NCBI GenBank assembly: GCA_019348435.1
Contig: JAHWJM010000001.1
Location: 1 to 24,653 of the forward strand
Direction: 5' to 3'
Length of the DNA stretch: 24,653 nt
Source: Actinomycetota bacterium
Lineage (GTDB): Bacteria; Actinomycetota; Thermoleophilia; Solirubrobacterales; Solirubrobacteraceae
Shown here: positions 1 through 7,497 of the stretch, in pieces
Layout: every line of letters begins with the position of its first letter
Position numbering within the stretch: position 1 is the first letter of the stretch
Notes under the pieces: generated by a model
Database searches by the model: none
What the model saw: only the letters and a program-made list of their open reading frames with translations
Told to the model about the DNA's origin: nothing
Position numbers and translations under genes: made by a program

Positions 1-980
1 GAGGACCGCTCCCCGAAGGTGGCGAGCACCGCATCGACGATCTGCGGCTCGTGCGGGAAGGCGAGCTGCTCGAGCGCCTTGGAGTAGGGCATCGGCACGT
101 CGGCGCCCGTGACGCGCTGAACCGGCGCGTCGAGGTCGTCGAAGGCCTGCTCCTGGATGAGCGCGGCGAGGTTCGCGCCGACGCCGCCGTGCGGCCAGCC
201 TTCCTCGATGATCACGCAGCGGTTCGTCTTGCGCACGGAGGCGAGGATCGTGTCGAGGTCCAGCGGGCGCAGCGTGCGCGGGTCGATCACCTCGGCCTCG
301 ACCCCGTGCTCATCGCTCAGCGTCGCCGCCGCGCGAGCCGCGGTCAGCGCCATCCGCGAGATGCCCACGAGCGTCACGTCGGAGCCCTCGCGGCGGATCG
401 CGGCGACGCCGAAGCGCACGGTGTGGTCCTCCTCGTCGGGCACCTCGCCGCGCTGGCCGTAGAGGTACTCGTGCTCGATGAAGACGACCGGGTTGTCGTC
501 GCGGATCGCCGACTTCAGCAGCCCCTTCGCGTCGGCGGCCGTCGTGGGCACGGCGACGAGCAACCCGGGAACGTGGACGAAGAGCGCCTCCCAGGAATGC
601 GAGTGCGTGGGGCCGAGCTGATGGCCCGCGCCCTGCGGCATGCGCACGACGAGCGGCACCTTGACCTGGCCGCCGAACATGTACCGGATCGTCGCCGCGT
701 GGTTGACGATCTGGTCCATCGCCAGCAACGAGAAGTTGATCGTCATGAGCTCGACGACCGGGCGCAGCCCGGTCATGGCGGCGCCGACGCCCATGCCGAC
801 GATCGTGTTCTCGGAGATCGGGGTGTCGCGCACGCGCTTCTCGCCGAACTCGTCGAGCAGCCCCGCCGTCACCTTGAAGGCGCCGTTGAAGACCCCGATG
901 TCCTCGCCCATGAGCATGACGTTCTCGTCGCGCTCCATCTCTTCGCGCAGGGCCGAGTTGAGCGCCTCGCGATAACGCAT
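1..980 (-). CDS. pdhB: 2-oxoacid (pyruvate) dehydrogenase E1 component, beta subunit; C-terminus cut by window edge
   Basis: Beta chain of the thiamine-diphosphate-dependent E1 of a pyruvate or related 2-oxoacid dehydrogenase complex. It pairs with E1 alpha to decarboxylate the 2-oxoacid and acylate the lipoyl group of E2. Translating the minus strand from ATG at 980 starts MRYREALNSALREEM and contains GEDIGVFNGAFKVT, DTPISENTIVGMGVGAA and MTINFSLLAMDQIVNHA, all typical of the E1 beta/transketolase pyrimidine-binding domain. The transketolase C-terminal domain follows (VIDPRTLRPLD, IIEEGWPHGGVGANLA). About 326 residues are visible against a usual 325-330, so only a few residues should be missing. 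The start lies 13 bases after the E1 alpha stop, in the same operon. It could instead be the acetoin or branched-chain paralogue; E2 is outside the window, so the substrate is inferred. Confidence 0.93.
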   Translation of the reverse strand, partial: MRYREALNSALREEMERDENVMLMGEDIGVFNGAFKVTAGLLDEFGEKRVRDTPISENTIVGMGVGAAMTGLRPVVELMTINFSLLAMDQIVNHAATIRYMFGGQVKVPLVVRMPQGAGHQLGPTHSHSWEALFVHVPGLLVAVPTTAADAKGLLKSAIRDDNPVVFIEHEYLYGQRGEVPDEEDHTVRFGVAAIRREGSDVTLVGISRMALTAARAAATLSDEHGVEAEVIDPRTLRPLDLDTILASVRKTNRCVIIEEGWPHGGVGANLAALIQEQAFDDLDAPVQRVTGADVPMPYSKALEQLAFPHEPQIVDAVLATFGERS

Positions 981-993
981 GACCGCCACGGCG

Positions 994-2175
994 CTAGTCC
1001 TCGTCTCGCTGGGCGTCGTCGGCCGGCTTGACGTCGCTGGCGTTCGGCGAGTGCGTGCCGGCATGGCCGTGCTCCGCCGAGCGCGGCAGGTCCGCGCGGT
1101 CCATCGCGCGCTCGTCCTCACCGCGGTGGGGGGTCGGCGTGCGCTCGTCGACCGAGTACCACCCGCGCACCTGGTCGCCGAGCACGTAGATGTCGTCGTA
1201 GAGGTCGTTGGGCGACGGATAGGGCGAGGCGTCGGCGAACGCGACCGAGGCGTCGATGCGCTCGATCGTCTCGGCGTCCATCCGTTCGCGCTCGTCGGCG
1301 TCGAGGATGCCCGCCTCGACGAGCTGGTCGCCGAAGACCGCAAGCGGATCGCGCTTGCGCCACTCGTCGACCTGCTCCTTGGTGCGGTACTCCTCCGGGT
1401 CGGCCATCGAGTGTCCCCTGAAGCGGTAGGTGACGGCCTCGACGAGCACCGGCCGGCGCTCTTCGCGCGCGATCTGCAGCGCCTCGGTGGTGACGTTGTA
1501 GGTGTCGACGACGTCCATGCCGTCACAGCGCATGCCCGGCACGCCGAAGCCCTCGCCCTTGCGCATGAGGTCGGTCACGGCCGAATGGCGCTCGAGCGCG
1601 GTTCCCATCCCGAACTGGTTGTTCGTGACCATGAAGACGACCGGCAGGCTCCACAGCGCGGCGAGGTTCATCGTCTCGCCGAACGTGCCCTGGTTGGACG
1701 CGCCGTCGCCGAACTGGCACAGGGTCGCGTCGTCGGTGGCGAGGTAGTCCGACGCCAGCGCGAAGCCCGCCGCCAGCGGCAGGTTGCCGCCGACGATCCC
1801 GTATCCGCCCATGAACCGGCGCTCGAGATCGAACATGTGCATCGATCCGCCGCGTCCCTTGCAGAGCCCGTCGACGCGCCCGAAGAGCTCGGCCATCACC
1901 TTGTTCGGATCGCTGCCGCGCGCGAGCGTGTGACCGTGCGAGCGATACGTCGAGATGAGGTAGTCGCGGTCGCGCAGCGCGCGCGTCGAACCCACGATCG
2001 TCGCCTCCTCGCCGATCGCCAGGTGCAGGAAGCCGCCGACCTTGGCCTTGGCGTACATCTCGCCGGCGCGCTCCTCGAAACGGCGGATGAGCATCATCGT
2101 GGCAAGCCATTCGATGGCGGCCTCGGGCTCGGGAAGCCGTGCCTGCTCGGTGGATGGCGCGACGCGCTCGGTCAT
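994..2175 (-). CDS. pdhA: 2-oxoacid (pyruvate) dehydrogenase E1 component, alpha subunit
   Basis: Alpha chain of the E1 heterotetramer, carrying the thiamine-diphosphate site. With the ATG at 2175 (protein begins MTERVAPSTEQ) it has 393 residues. The ThDP motif runs from GDGASNQG (about residues 156-163) to the paired Asn of MVTNNQFGMG (about 185-186). YRSHGHTLARG and KGRGGSMHMFD are family blocks, and FRGHSMADPEEYR is the phosphorylation-loop region of the family. The reading frame is open up to 2244, but the extra 23 residues are unlike the family and cross a TACCCT hexamer, so I prefer 2175. No Shine-Dalgarno sequence is visible. The last 50 or so residues (from about GWYSVDER) are a charged, low-complexity tail beyond the usual end. 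Its stop is 13 bases before E1 beta. Confidence 0.94.
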   Translation of the reverse strand: MTERVAPSTEQARLPEPEAAIEWLATMMLIRRFEERAGEMYAKAKVGGFLHLAIGEEATIVGSTRALRDRDYLISTYRSHGHTLARGSDPNKVMAELFGRVDGLCKGRGGSMHMFDLERRFMGGYGIVGGNLPLAAGFALASDYLATDDATLCQFGDGASNQGTFGETMNLAALWSLPVVFMVTNNQFGMGTALERHSAVTDLMRKGEGFGVPGMRCDGMDVVDTYNVTTEALQIAREERRPVLVEAVTYRFRGHSMADPEEYRTKEQVDEWRKRDPLAVFGDQLVEAGILDADERERMDAETIERIDASVAFADASPYPSPNDLYDDIYVLGDQVRGWYSVDERTPTPHRGEDERAMDRADLPRSAEHGHAGTHSPNASDVKPADDAQRDED

Positions 2176-2185
2176 CGGGGGACTC

Positions 2186-2191
2186 AGGGTA
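2186..2191 (-). promoter_or_regulatory. possible -10 hexamer for E1 alpha
   Basis: On the minus strand TACCCT ends 10 bases before the E1 alpha ATG. This would give a very short leader. A GCCCGC/GCGGGC inverted repeat at 2195-2208 lies immediately upstream and could be an operator or an end of the preceding transcript. No -35 is evident, so support is weak. Confidence 0.3.
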
Positions 2192-2304
2192 TCGGCCCGC
2201 GAGCGGGCGCAATCGAACGCGTACTCGCGCCACGACGCTGACACCCCGGCTGCCGCGCGGGCTGCCTCTTCTCGCCGGTCTGCCCGCCCGCGGCGGCCGA
2301 GGAC

Positions 2305-2538
2305 CTAGTCGGTACCGGCCCAGCGATCGACGAACTCCTCGACCTCGAGGCTCGCGAGCTCCTCGCGCAGGCGGCGCGCGCGCCTGGCGGCCTCGGGGGC
2401 CGGCAGATCCCAGAACAGGACGACCTCGCCGGAGGCGACGTCGACCACCTCGAGGTGGTCGATGCGGGCCGGGTCGAGGCTCGCGGGGCGGCGGCTGGAC
2501 CGGGTGTGCAGCAGGCGGTAGCTGCGGTTGGCGCGCAT
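2305..2538 (-). CDS. small protein of unknown function in the dehydrogenase operon
   Basis: I do not recognise this 77-residue protein. The N-terminus is basic (RANRSYRLLHTRSSRR). It is followed by a beta-strand-like segment, IDHLEVVDVASGEVVLFWDLP, and a charged helix rich in Arg and Glu, ending EEFVDRWAGTD. There is no signal peptide or membrane segment. Its ATG is 11 bases after the stop of the DsbA-like gene, and its stop is 129 bases before the E1 alpha start. TAGCGT lies 8 bases before the ATG on the minus strand, matching the leaderless pattern seen across the window. Strong third-position GC and the operon position support a real gene; the function is unknown. Confidence 0.65.
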   Translation of the reverse strand: MRANRSYRLLHTRSSRRPASLDPARIDHLEVVDVASGEVVLFWDLPAPEAARRARRLREELASLEVEEFVDRWAGTD

Positions 2539-2546
2539 AGGGCTCG

Positions 2547-2552
2547 ACGCTA
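2547..2552 (-). promoter_or_regulatory. leaderless-type -10 (TAGCGT) before the 77-residue gene
   Basis: TAGCGT on the minus strand ends 8 bases before the ATG at 2538, with no Shine-Dalgarno sequence between. The TAG of this hexamer is also the stop codon of the DsbA-like gene, so its occurrence may be partly fortuitous. Confidence 0.35.
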
Positions 2553-3137
2553 CGCGATCACGGCGCCGGCCGCGTCGTCAAGCGCGTCGTCGCCGTGGAA
2601 GACGCGCCCGTCGGGCAGCCACACCGCCGGCACGTCAGCGACCCCGCGTGCCGCGGCGTGCGCGGTCGCCTCCTCGAGCGCGCGCCGCACCGAGCGCAGT
2701 GCGGCGCCCTTTGCGACCGCGGCGGGATGCAGCTCGCACGCGGCGGCCGCGATGAGCACGTTGTCGGCCACGCCGAGATCGCGGCCGGCGGCGAACGCCT
2801 GCCGAAAGGCCGCCAGCGAGAACGCGACGGCGCGCCCGATCTGGCGTGCGTAGGTCGCCACGCGCATCGCGTACGCCGTGTCGGAGGGAAAGGGCTCGGG
2901 CCAGCGCACGGGCTGCAGGCCGCGTCGTGACGCGACACGCTCGATCCGGTCGCGGAACGCCTCCAGGTCGGTCTGGCAGCGAAAGCCCTCCAGCGTGTCG
3001 GCGCCCGGCAGATCGCGCCCGTTCACCGGGATCCATTCGGCGCCCGGGAGCAACTCGAGGACACGCTCGGCGGCGAGGTACGCCTCGGGGCTGACGAGGT
3101 CGTAGTAGAAGGCCGCGCGCACGGCGTCGGTCTGCAC
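2550..3137 (-). CDS. DsbA-family / 2-hydroxychromene-2-carboxylate isomerase-like protein
   Basis: A 195-residue thioredoxin-fold protein of the DsbA-like superfamily (kappa-class GST/HCCA isomerase branch). It begins AFYYDLVSPEAYLAAERV, the family's first strand and active-site loop. There is no CxxC; the position is taken by SPEAY, as in glutathione-dependent isomerases, so a disulfide oxidoreductase role is unlikely. An all-helical insertion follows (about residues 60-150). The thioredoxin cis-Pro region is VADVPAVWLPDGRVFHGDDAL near the C-terminus. The GTG start at 3137 lies 7 bases after the lpd stop with no Shine-Dalgarno sequence, implying co-transcription with lpd. The substrate is unknown, and its role beside a 2-oxoacid dehydrogenase is unexplained. 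Confidence 0.82.
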   Translation of the reverse strand: MQTDAVRAAFYYDLVSPEAYLAAERVLELLPGAEWIPVNGRDLPGADTLEGFRCQTDLEAFRDRIERVASRRGLQPVRWPEPFPSDTAYAMRVATYARQIGRAVAFSLAAFRQAFAAGRDLGVADNVLIAAAACELHPAAVAKGAALRSVRRALEEATAHAAARGVADVPAVWLPDGRVFHGDDALDDAAGAVIA

Positions 3138-3144
3138 GAGGCGC

Positions 3145-4527
<1,383 letters not shown>

Positions 4528-4536
4528 GGTCGGTCG

Positions 4537-4542
4537 AGCCTA
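4537..4542 (-). promoter_or_regulatory. probable -10 hexamer (TAGGCT) for the lpd operon
   Basis: TAGGCT on the minus strand ends 9 bases before the lpd ATG. No Shine-Dalgarno sequence is present, so a leaderless or near-leaderless transcript is likely. It is divergent from the antitoxin promoter at 4580-4608. Confidence 0.45.
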
Positions 4543-4579
4543 TCGAGCGGCTGCGACCTAACCGCTGGCGCCACATCGG

Positions 4580-4608
4580 TTGTCGCGGAGCCAGTATGGC
4601 GCTAACGT
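4580..4608 (+). promoter_or_regulatory. promoter of the toxin-antitoxin operon (leaderless type)
   Basis: TTGTCG at 4580-4585 and TAACGT at 4603-4608 are separated by exactly 17 bases, a good -35/-10 pair. The hexamer ends 7 bases before the GTG at 4616, so transcription should begin at or within a base or two of the start codon. This supports GTG 4616 over the upstream in-frame ATG at 4580, which lies inside the -35. Confidence 0.65.
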
Positions 4609-4615
4609 GCGACGC

Positions 4616-4846
4616 GTGCCGAGCATCCAGATCAAGAACGTCCCCGACGACGTGCATCTCGTCCTGCGCCGCCGCGCCGCCGCCGCCGGACAGTCGCTGC
4701 AGGAGTACCTGCTCGCGCGGCTGACCGACGAGGCGCAGCGCGACACGCTGAGCGAGGTGCTCGACCGGGCCGGCGGCCGTGCCGGTGGAAGCGTGCCGTT
4801 CGCGACCGCCGTCGACGCGCTGCGCGAGGAGCGCGATCGGCGGTGA
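4616..4846 (+). CDS. FitA/VapB-type ribbon-helix-helix antitoxin
   Basis: A 76-residue antitoxin expected to bind both the operon promoter and the PIN toxin encoded next. The N-terminal half, IQIKNVPDDVHLVLRRRAA followed by GQSLQEYLLARL, is a FitA-like ribbon-helix-helix domain: a DNA-contacting strand and two helices. The C-terminal half, ending AVDALREERDRR, is the toxin-binding tail. The start is GTG at 4616, placed by the promoter seven bases upstream. The stop TGA overlaps the toxin GTG in GTGA (4843-4846), the normal translational coupling for this family. Autoregulation by the antitoxin-toxin complex is expected from the family and not demonstrated here. Confidence 0.87.
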   Translation: MPSIQIKNVPDDVHLVLRRRAAAAGQSLQEYLLARLTDEAQRDTLSEVLDRAGGRAGGSVPFATAVDALREERDRR

Positions 4847-5235
4847 TCGTGGTCGACGCGTCGGTGCTCGCACCGGCGCTCGCCGACGACGGGCCGGACG
4901 GCGACCGCGCCCGCACACGGCTGCGGGAGCAGCGACTCGCGGCGCCGTGGCTCGTGGATCTCGAGGTGACGTCGGTGCTGCACGGCGCCGTCGCGGGCGG
5001 TCGGCTGCCCGTGCGCCGCGCGCGCCAGGCGCTCGCCGATCTCGTCGCACTCCCACTGGAGCGCGCGCCGCACAGCCCGCTGCTCGAACGGATCTGGGAG
5101 TTGCGCGAGAACGTCACTGCGTACGACGCGGCGTACGTCGCGCTCGCCGAGGCGATCGGGGCGACGCTCGTGACCGCCGATGGTCGCCTGTCGCGCGCGA
5201 GCGGCGTGCGCTGCGAGGTCGAGGCGCTCGGCTAG
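4843..5235 (+). CDS. vapC: VapC-type PIN-domain ribonuclease toxin
   Basis: A 130-residue PIN-domain endoribonuclease, the toxin of the pair with the preceding antitoxin. The acidic metal-binding residues are all visible: D5 in IVVDASVLAPAL, E41 in LVDLEVTSVL, D95 in TAYDAAYVALAEA and D113 in LVTADGRL. The length is normal, and the C-terminus (VRCEVEALG) looks complete. The GTG start overlaps the antitoxin stop. Its TAG stop lies in the GCTAGT that flanks the inserted IS element, so the insertion removed nothing from the protein. The target RNA cannot be read from sequence. Confidence 0.92.
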   Translation: MIVVDASVLAPALADDGPDGDRARTRLREQRLAAPWLVDLEVTSVLHGAVAGGRLPVRRARQALADLVALPLERAPHSPLLERIWELRENVTAYDAAYVALAEAIGATLVTADGRLSRASGVRCEVEALG

Positions 5236-5236
5236 T
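5231..5236. repeat. left target-site copy of the IS (GCTAGT)
   Basis: GCTAGT immediately precedes the left terminal repeat. GCTAGC follows the right terminal repeat at 6284-6289. The two agree at 5 of 6 bases and fit the NCTAGN six-base target duplication reported for IS481. The copy contains the vapC stop codon on the plus strand and the transposase stop codon on the minus strand. Confidence 0.75.
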
Positions 5237-6203
5237 TGTAAGGCCCGAGCAGGTTGTTCAGGCGGCTGATCGGTGGTTGTCGGCCGATGGCTGAGTGTCG
5301 TCGGTGATGGTTGTAGCGGTAGATCCAGCCGTCAAGGGCTGTGGTGCGTTTGGCGCTGGAGGCGTAGATCGCGCCGTAGGCCCAACCGCCGAGCATCGTG
5401 CGGATGAAGCGCTCCGCCTTGCCGTTGGTCTGCGGGCGCCGCGGCCGGGTGCGCAGGTGGCGGATCCCGATCGCGCGACAGGCGATCGCATGGACGGTGC
5501 TGCGGTAGGCCGACCCGTTATCGGTCAGCAGCTCGCGCACGGTCATCCCGTGGCTCTCAAAGAAGACGATTGCGCGCCGCAAGAACCCGATCGCGGTCGT
5601 CGCTTTCTCGTCGCCCAGGACTTCGGCGTAGGCCAGGCGGGTGGCGTCGTCGATCGCGATATGGACGTACTCCCAGCCGGCGGTGTTACGCCGCTTGCCG
5701 TCGCGGTCGGTGTACGAACCGGTGTAGTGACTGCTGCCGCCGGTGATGCGTTTGCCCGCCCCGCGGACGATCTTGCCGAGCTTCTTGACGTCGACGTGGA
5801 TCAGCTCGCCGGCCACCGGGCGCTCATAGCGCTCTGCGGGCTCAAGGCCCAGACGGCCGAGCTTGCCCATCCCGATCTGCGTAAGGATCCCCGACACCGT
5901 CGACACGGGGCGGTCGAGGGTCTCGGCAATCTCCGGGCCGGTGAACCTCAGGCGTCGCAGCGCGGCGATCGCCTCGATCGTCTGCTCATCGGTGCGGTTG
6001 GCCACGACGTTCGGCGTCGACGGCCGATCGATCAGGCCCGCCGGGCCTTCAGCGCGGTAGCGCGCCAGCCACTTGCGCGCCGTTCGCTCGCTGACTGCCG
6101 CGGACTCTGCGACGTCTTAGACCGGTTGACTCTCCCTCTCGATCCGATCGATCAGCAGCTGCCTGCCTTTCGGACTGAGCGGGGCGTTAGCGTGCAACTT
6201 CAT
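5232..6203 (-). pseudogene. IS481-family DDE transposase with an in-frame nonsense codon
   Basis: From ATG at 6203 the frame encodes MKLHANAPLSPKGRQLL, the usual N-terminus of this IS481 subgroup. It then meets TAA at 6117-6119 (codon 29) and continues in the same frame with the helix-turn-helix (AAVSERTARKWLARYR, GPAGLIDRPSTP). The integrase core follows, with catalytic Asp in AIDDATRLAYAEV, Asp in LLTDNGSAYRS and Glu in RPQTNGKAERF. The full length would be about 323 residues, normal for the family. The open part from ATG 6005 (257 residues) keeps the catalytic domain but lacks the first helix-turn-helix. The stop codon TAG is made by the target-site CTAG outside the element: the last codon straddles the IS end. 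Confidence 0.88.
5237..5260. repeat. left terminal inverted repeat of the IS
   Basis: Reads TGTAAGGCCCGAGCAGG and then TTGTTCA. It pairs with the complement of 6260-6283 at 19 of 24 positions, with mismatches at repeat positions 5, 6, 7, 10 and 16. Confidence 0.82.
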
Positions 6204-6258
6204 CCGGAACTCCATGGGACTGGGGCCTTGAGAACCACCAGCCTCCAAGGAGGACCCG

Positions 6259-6288
6259 ATGAACAACGTGCTCAGGAACTACAGCTAG
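6259..6288 (+). other. nine-codon ORF with a consensus Shine-Dalgarno at the right IS end
   Basis: AAGGAGG at 6247-6253 stands five bases before ATG at 6259, followed by eight sense codons (MNNVLRNYS) and TAG. This is the strongest ribosome-binding site in the window. The stop codon is again supplied by the CTAG outside the IS. It may be an out-reading translation start that fuses to sequence next to the insertion, or it may be chance. No evidence of a functional peptide. Confidence 0.3.
6260..6283. repeat. right terminal inverted repeat of the IS
   Basis: Its complement starts TGTAGTTCCTGAGCACG and then TTGTTCA, matching the left end at 19 of 24 positions. Confidence 0.82.
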
Positions 6289-6289
6289 C
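6284..6289. repeat. right target-site copy of the IS (GCTAGC)
   Basis: GCTAGC directly follows the right terminal repeat and matches the left copy GCTAGT except at the last base. It contains the stop codon of yceI on the minus strand. Removing the IS and one copy would leave vapC and yceI ending in the same CTAG palindrome. Confidence 0.75.
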
Positions 6290-6809
6290 TCGGCGTGCCC
6301 TGGAAGACGACCTTGACCTCGTCGTTGACCTTCAGCGCGCCAAACAGGGCGGAGTAGGGCTTCATGCCCCAGTCGGATTGCTTGACCGCCGCGCTGCCGC
6401 TGAGCGTGCCGCCGCTCTCGTCGAGGTCCAGCGAGACCGGGTTGGACTTGCCGCCCATCTCGAGGTCGCCGCTGACCTTGAGGCCCTCGCCCGCGGGCTC
6501 GACCGAGGTCGAGCGGAAGGTGATGGTCTTCTTCTTCAGGACGTCTTTGTCGATCGTCTTGCGGATGTCCTCCTTGTCGTCCTCCTTGAGCGCCTGCATG
6601 CCGCCCTTGCCCTCGCGCACGTGCAGGGACGTCGGGTCGGCGCTGAGCTGCAGGCTCGAGCTGTCGCCCACCTCGAGCGTCGCCTCCCACGACTTGACGT
6701 CGATGACGAGGTCGTGGCCGGCCTTCGCGGCCGCCCCGTTGCGGCCGGTCTCGACGTGCAGAGACGCGTTGTCCGGACCGAGCTTGTATGTACCTGCCTG
6801 AATAGCCAT
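6285..6809 (-). CDS. YceI-family lipocalin-like protein
   Basis: A 174-residue protein of the YceI family, a lipocalin-like beta barrel that in other bacteria binds isoprenoid-type lipids. It starts MAIQAGTYKLGPDNASLHVETG and shows AKAGHDLVIDVKSWEATLEV, a family pattern around the conserved GHDL. Later come the strands KVSGDLEMGGKSNPVSLDL and the C-terminal SDWGMKPYSALFGALKV. There is no signal peptide, so this is a cytoplasmic form. TAGAAT ends six bases before the ATG, a leaderless arrangement. It is convergent to vapC across the IS and divergent from the coxG remnant with 35 bases between start codons. The ligand and role are unknown. Confidence 0.9.
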   Translation of the reverse strand: MAIQAGTYKLGPDNASLHVETGRNGAAAKAGHDLVIDVKSWEATLEVGDSSSLQLSADPTSLHVREGKGGMQALKEDDKEDIRKTIDKDVLKKKTITFRSTSVEPAGEGLKVSGDLEMGGKSNPVSLDLDESGGTLSGSAAVKQSDWGMKPYSALFGALKVNDEVKVVFQGTPS

Positions 6810-6815
6810 CCGTCG

Positions 6816-6821
6816 ATTCTA
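6816..6821 (-). promoter_or_regulatory. leaderless-type -10 (TAGAAT) of yceI
   Basis: TAGAAT on the minus strand ends six bases before the ATG at 6809, with no Shine-Dalgarno sequence. It is back to back with the coxG -10 at 6833-6838. Confidence 0.65.
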
Positions 6822-6832
6822 TGAGAAACCTT

Positions 6833-6838
6833 TATCTT
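6833..6838 (+). promoter_or_regulatory. leaderless-type -10 (TATCTT) of the coxG remnant
   Basis: TATCTT ends six bases before the ATG at 6845, with no Shine-Dalgarno sequence. It appears to have outlived the gene it served. Confidence 0.55.
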
Positions 6839-6844
6839 CGCCGA

Positions 6845-6973
6845 ATGCCCACGTTGAACGAGGCGTTTTCGGTGTCCGATCCCGACTCCGCCTGGAAGAC
6901 CATCAGCGACCTCAACAAGCTGATCCCGTGTGTGCCCGGCGCGCGCGTCGTGTCCGCCATCGCGAAGGCCTGA
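6845..6973 (+). pseudogene. coxG: truncated carbon monoxide dehydrogenase subunit G (CoxG/SRPBCC) fragment
   Basis: The 42-codon frame starts MPTLNEAFSVSDPDSAW and continues KTISDLNKLIPCVPGARVV. This is a clear N-terminus of the CoxG family, whose members run to roughly 150-220 residues and help CO dehydrogenase assembly or membrane attachment. Homology ends at about residue 36, and the frame closes after VSAIAKA. The last bases, GCGAAGGCCTGAGCGG (6962-6977), recur exactly at the end of the second xdhC gene (8254-8269), suggesting a recombination or deletion scar. The next feature is an xdhC gene, the usual company of coxG. It is almost certainly non-functional as CoxG. Confidence 0.8.
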
Positions 6974-7086
6974 GCGGTCTCGCTCGGCCGGGGTGCGCGC
7001 TCAGGTGCGCCGCCGGCCGGGCTGCACCCGCACCGCACGTGCGCCACGTTGAACCGCGCCCAGCGAATCGCGTGAGTACCCGGGGG

Positions 7087-7126
7087 TAGTATCAGGCTTC
7101 GGGTTGTCGCGGAGAGGAGCCAAGCC
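7087..7126 (+). promoter_or_regulatory. promoter -10 and Shine-Dalgarno of the first xdhC gene
   Basis: TAGTAT at 7087-7092 is a plausible -10, and GGAGAGGAG at 7111-7119 is a strong ribosome-binding site before ATG 7128. This is one of the few clearly leadered starts in the window. The rest of 6974-7127 holds no gene that I can see. Confidence 0.5.
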
Positions 7127-7127
7127 A

Positions 7128-7442
7128 ATGAAGGATGTCATCGAGGACGTCGACCGCTGGGTCGCGGACGGCGCGCAGGTCGCCATAGCGACCATCACCG
7201 CGACGCGTCGCTCGGCACCGCGCCCCCCGGGTGCGAAGATGGCCGTCAACGACCGCGGCGAGGTCTCGGGCATGGTGTCGGGTGGCTGCGTCGAGGGCGC
7301 CGTCATCGAGGTCGCCGACGAGGTCCTGAGCGGCGGCGAGCCGCAGCTGCTGACGTTCGGCATCGCCGACGAGGAGGCCTGGGACGTCGGGCTGCCGTGC
7401 GGCGGCGAGATCGACGTGTGGGTGGAGCGCTTTCAGCCGTGA
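7128..7442 (+). CDS. XdhC/CoxI family protein, N-terminal-domain type
   Basis: A 104-residue protein matching the N-terminal domain of XdhC/CoxI. These proteins help insert the molybdenum cofactor, or its sulfur, into xanthine and CO dehydrogenases. Diagnostic blocks are RRSAPRPPGAKMAVNDRGEV and SGGCVEGAVIEVADE, followed by FGIADEEAWDVGLPCGGEIDVWVE. The ATG at 7128 has the Shine-Dalgarno sequence GGAGAGGAG nine bases upstream; an in-frame ATG at 7104 lies upstream of that site and is rejected. The C-terminal Rossmann domain is a separate gene 55 bases downstream, as in many actinobacterial CO-dehydrogenase loci. The dehydrogenase itself is not in the window. Confidence 0.9.
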   Translation: MKDVIEDVDRWVADGAQVAIATITATRRSAPRPPGAKMAVNDRGEVSGMVSGGCVEGAVIEVADEVLSGGEPQLLTFGIADEEAWDVGLPCGGEIDVWVERFQP

Positions 7443-7497
7443 CCGCCCGCCATCGCTCGACGACCGGATATTTCAAACTGCAATCGAGGTTTTCGCA

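Larger units (their letters stand above)
5237..6283 (-). mobile_element. IS481-family insertion sequence, 1,047 bp
   Basis: The ends are defined by terminal inverted repeats at 5237-5260 and 6260-6283, which agree at 19 of 24 positions. Both begin TGTA and share GAGCA and GTTGTTCA. The CTAG-centred target copies lie directly outside. Length and the single DDE transposase fit IS481. The transposase has an in-frame TAA, so this copy is probably immobile unless helped in trans. It sits between the convergent vapC and yceI genes without damaging either. Confidence 0.88.

Noticed and set aside
2176..2244. An extended E1 alpha start at 2244
   Set aside because: The 23 extra residues are unlike the family and cover the likely -10 hexamer; the ATG at 2175 matches the family start.
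2550..3137. A thiol-disulfide oxidoreductase role for the DsbA-like protein
   Set aside because: The CxxC motif is absent and there is no signal peptide.
4580..4615. Antitoxin start at ATG 4580
   Set aside because: This ATG falls in the TTGTCG -35 element and would add 12 residues in front of a complete ribbon-helix-helix domain.
5235..6235. An alternative IS boundary using GTTGTAAGGCCCGAG on the left and the complement of 6220-6235 (GTTCTCAAGGCCCCAG) on the right
   Set aside because: The similarity is shorter and has no target duplication outside it. The TGTA...GTTGTTCA repeats at 5237 and 6283 are longer and flanked by the CTAG copies.
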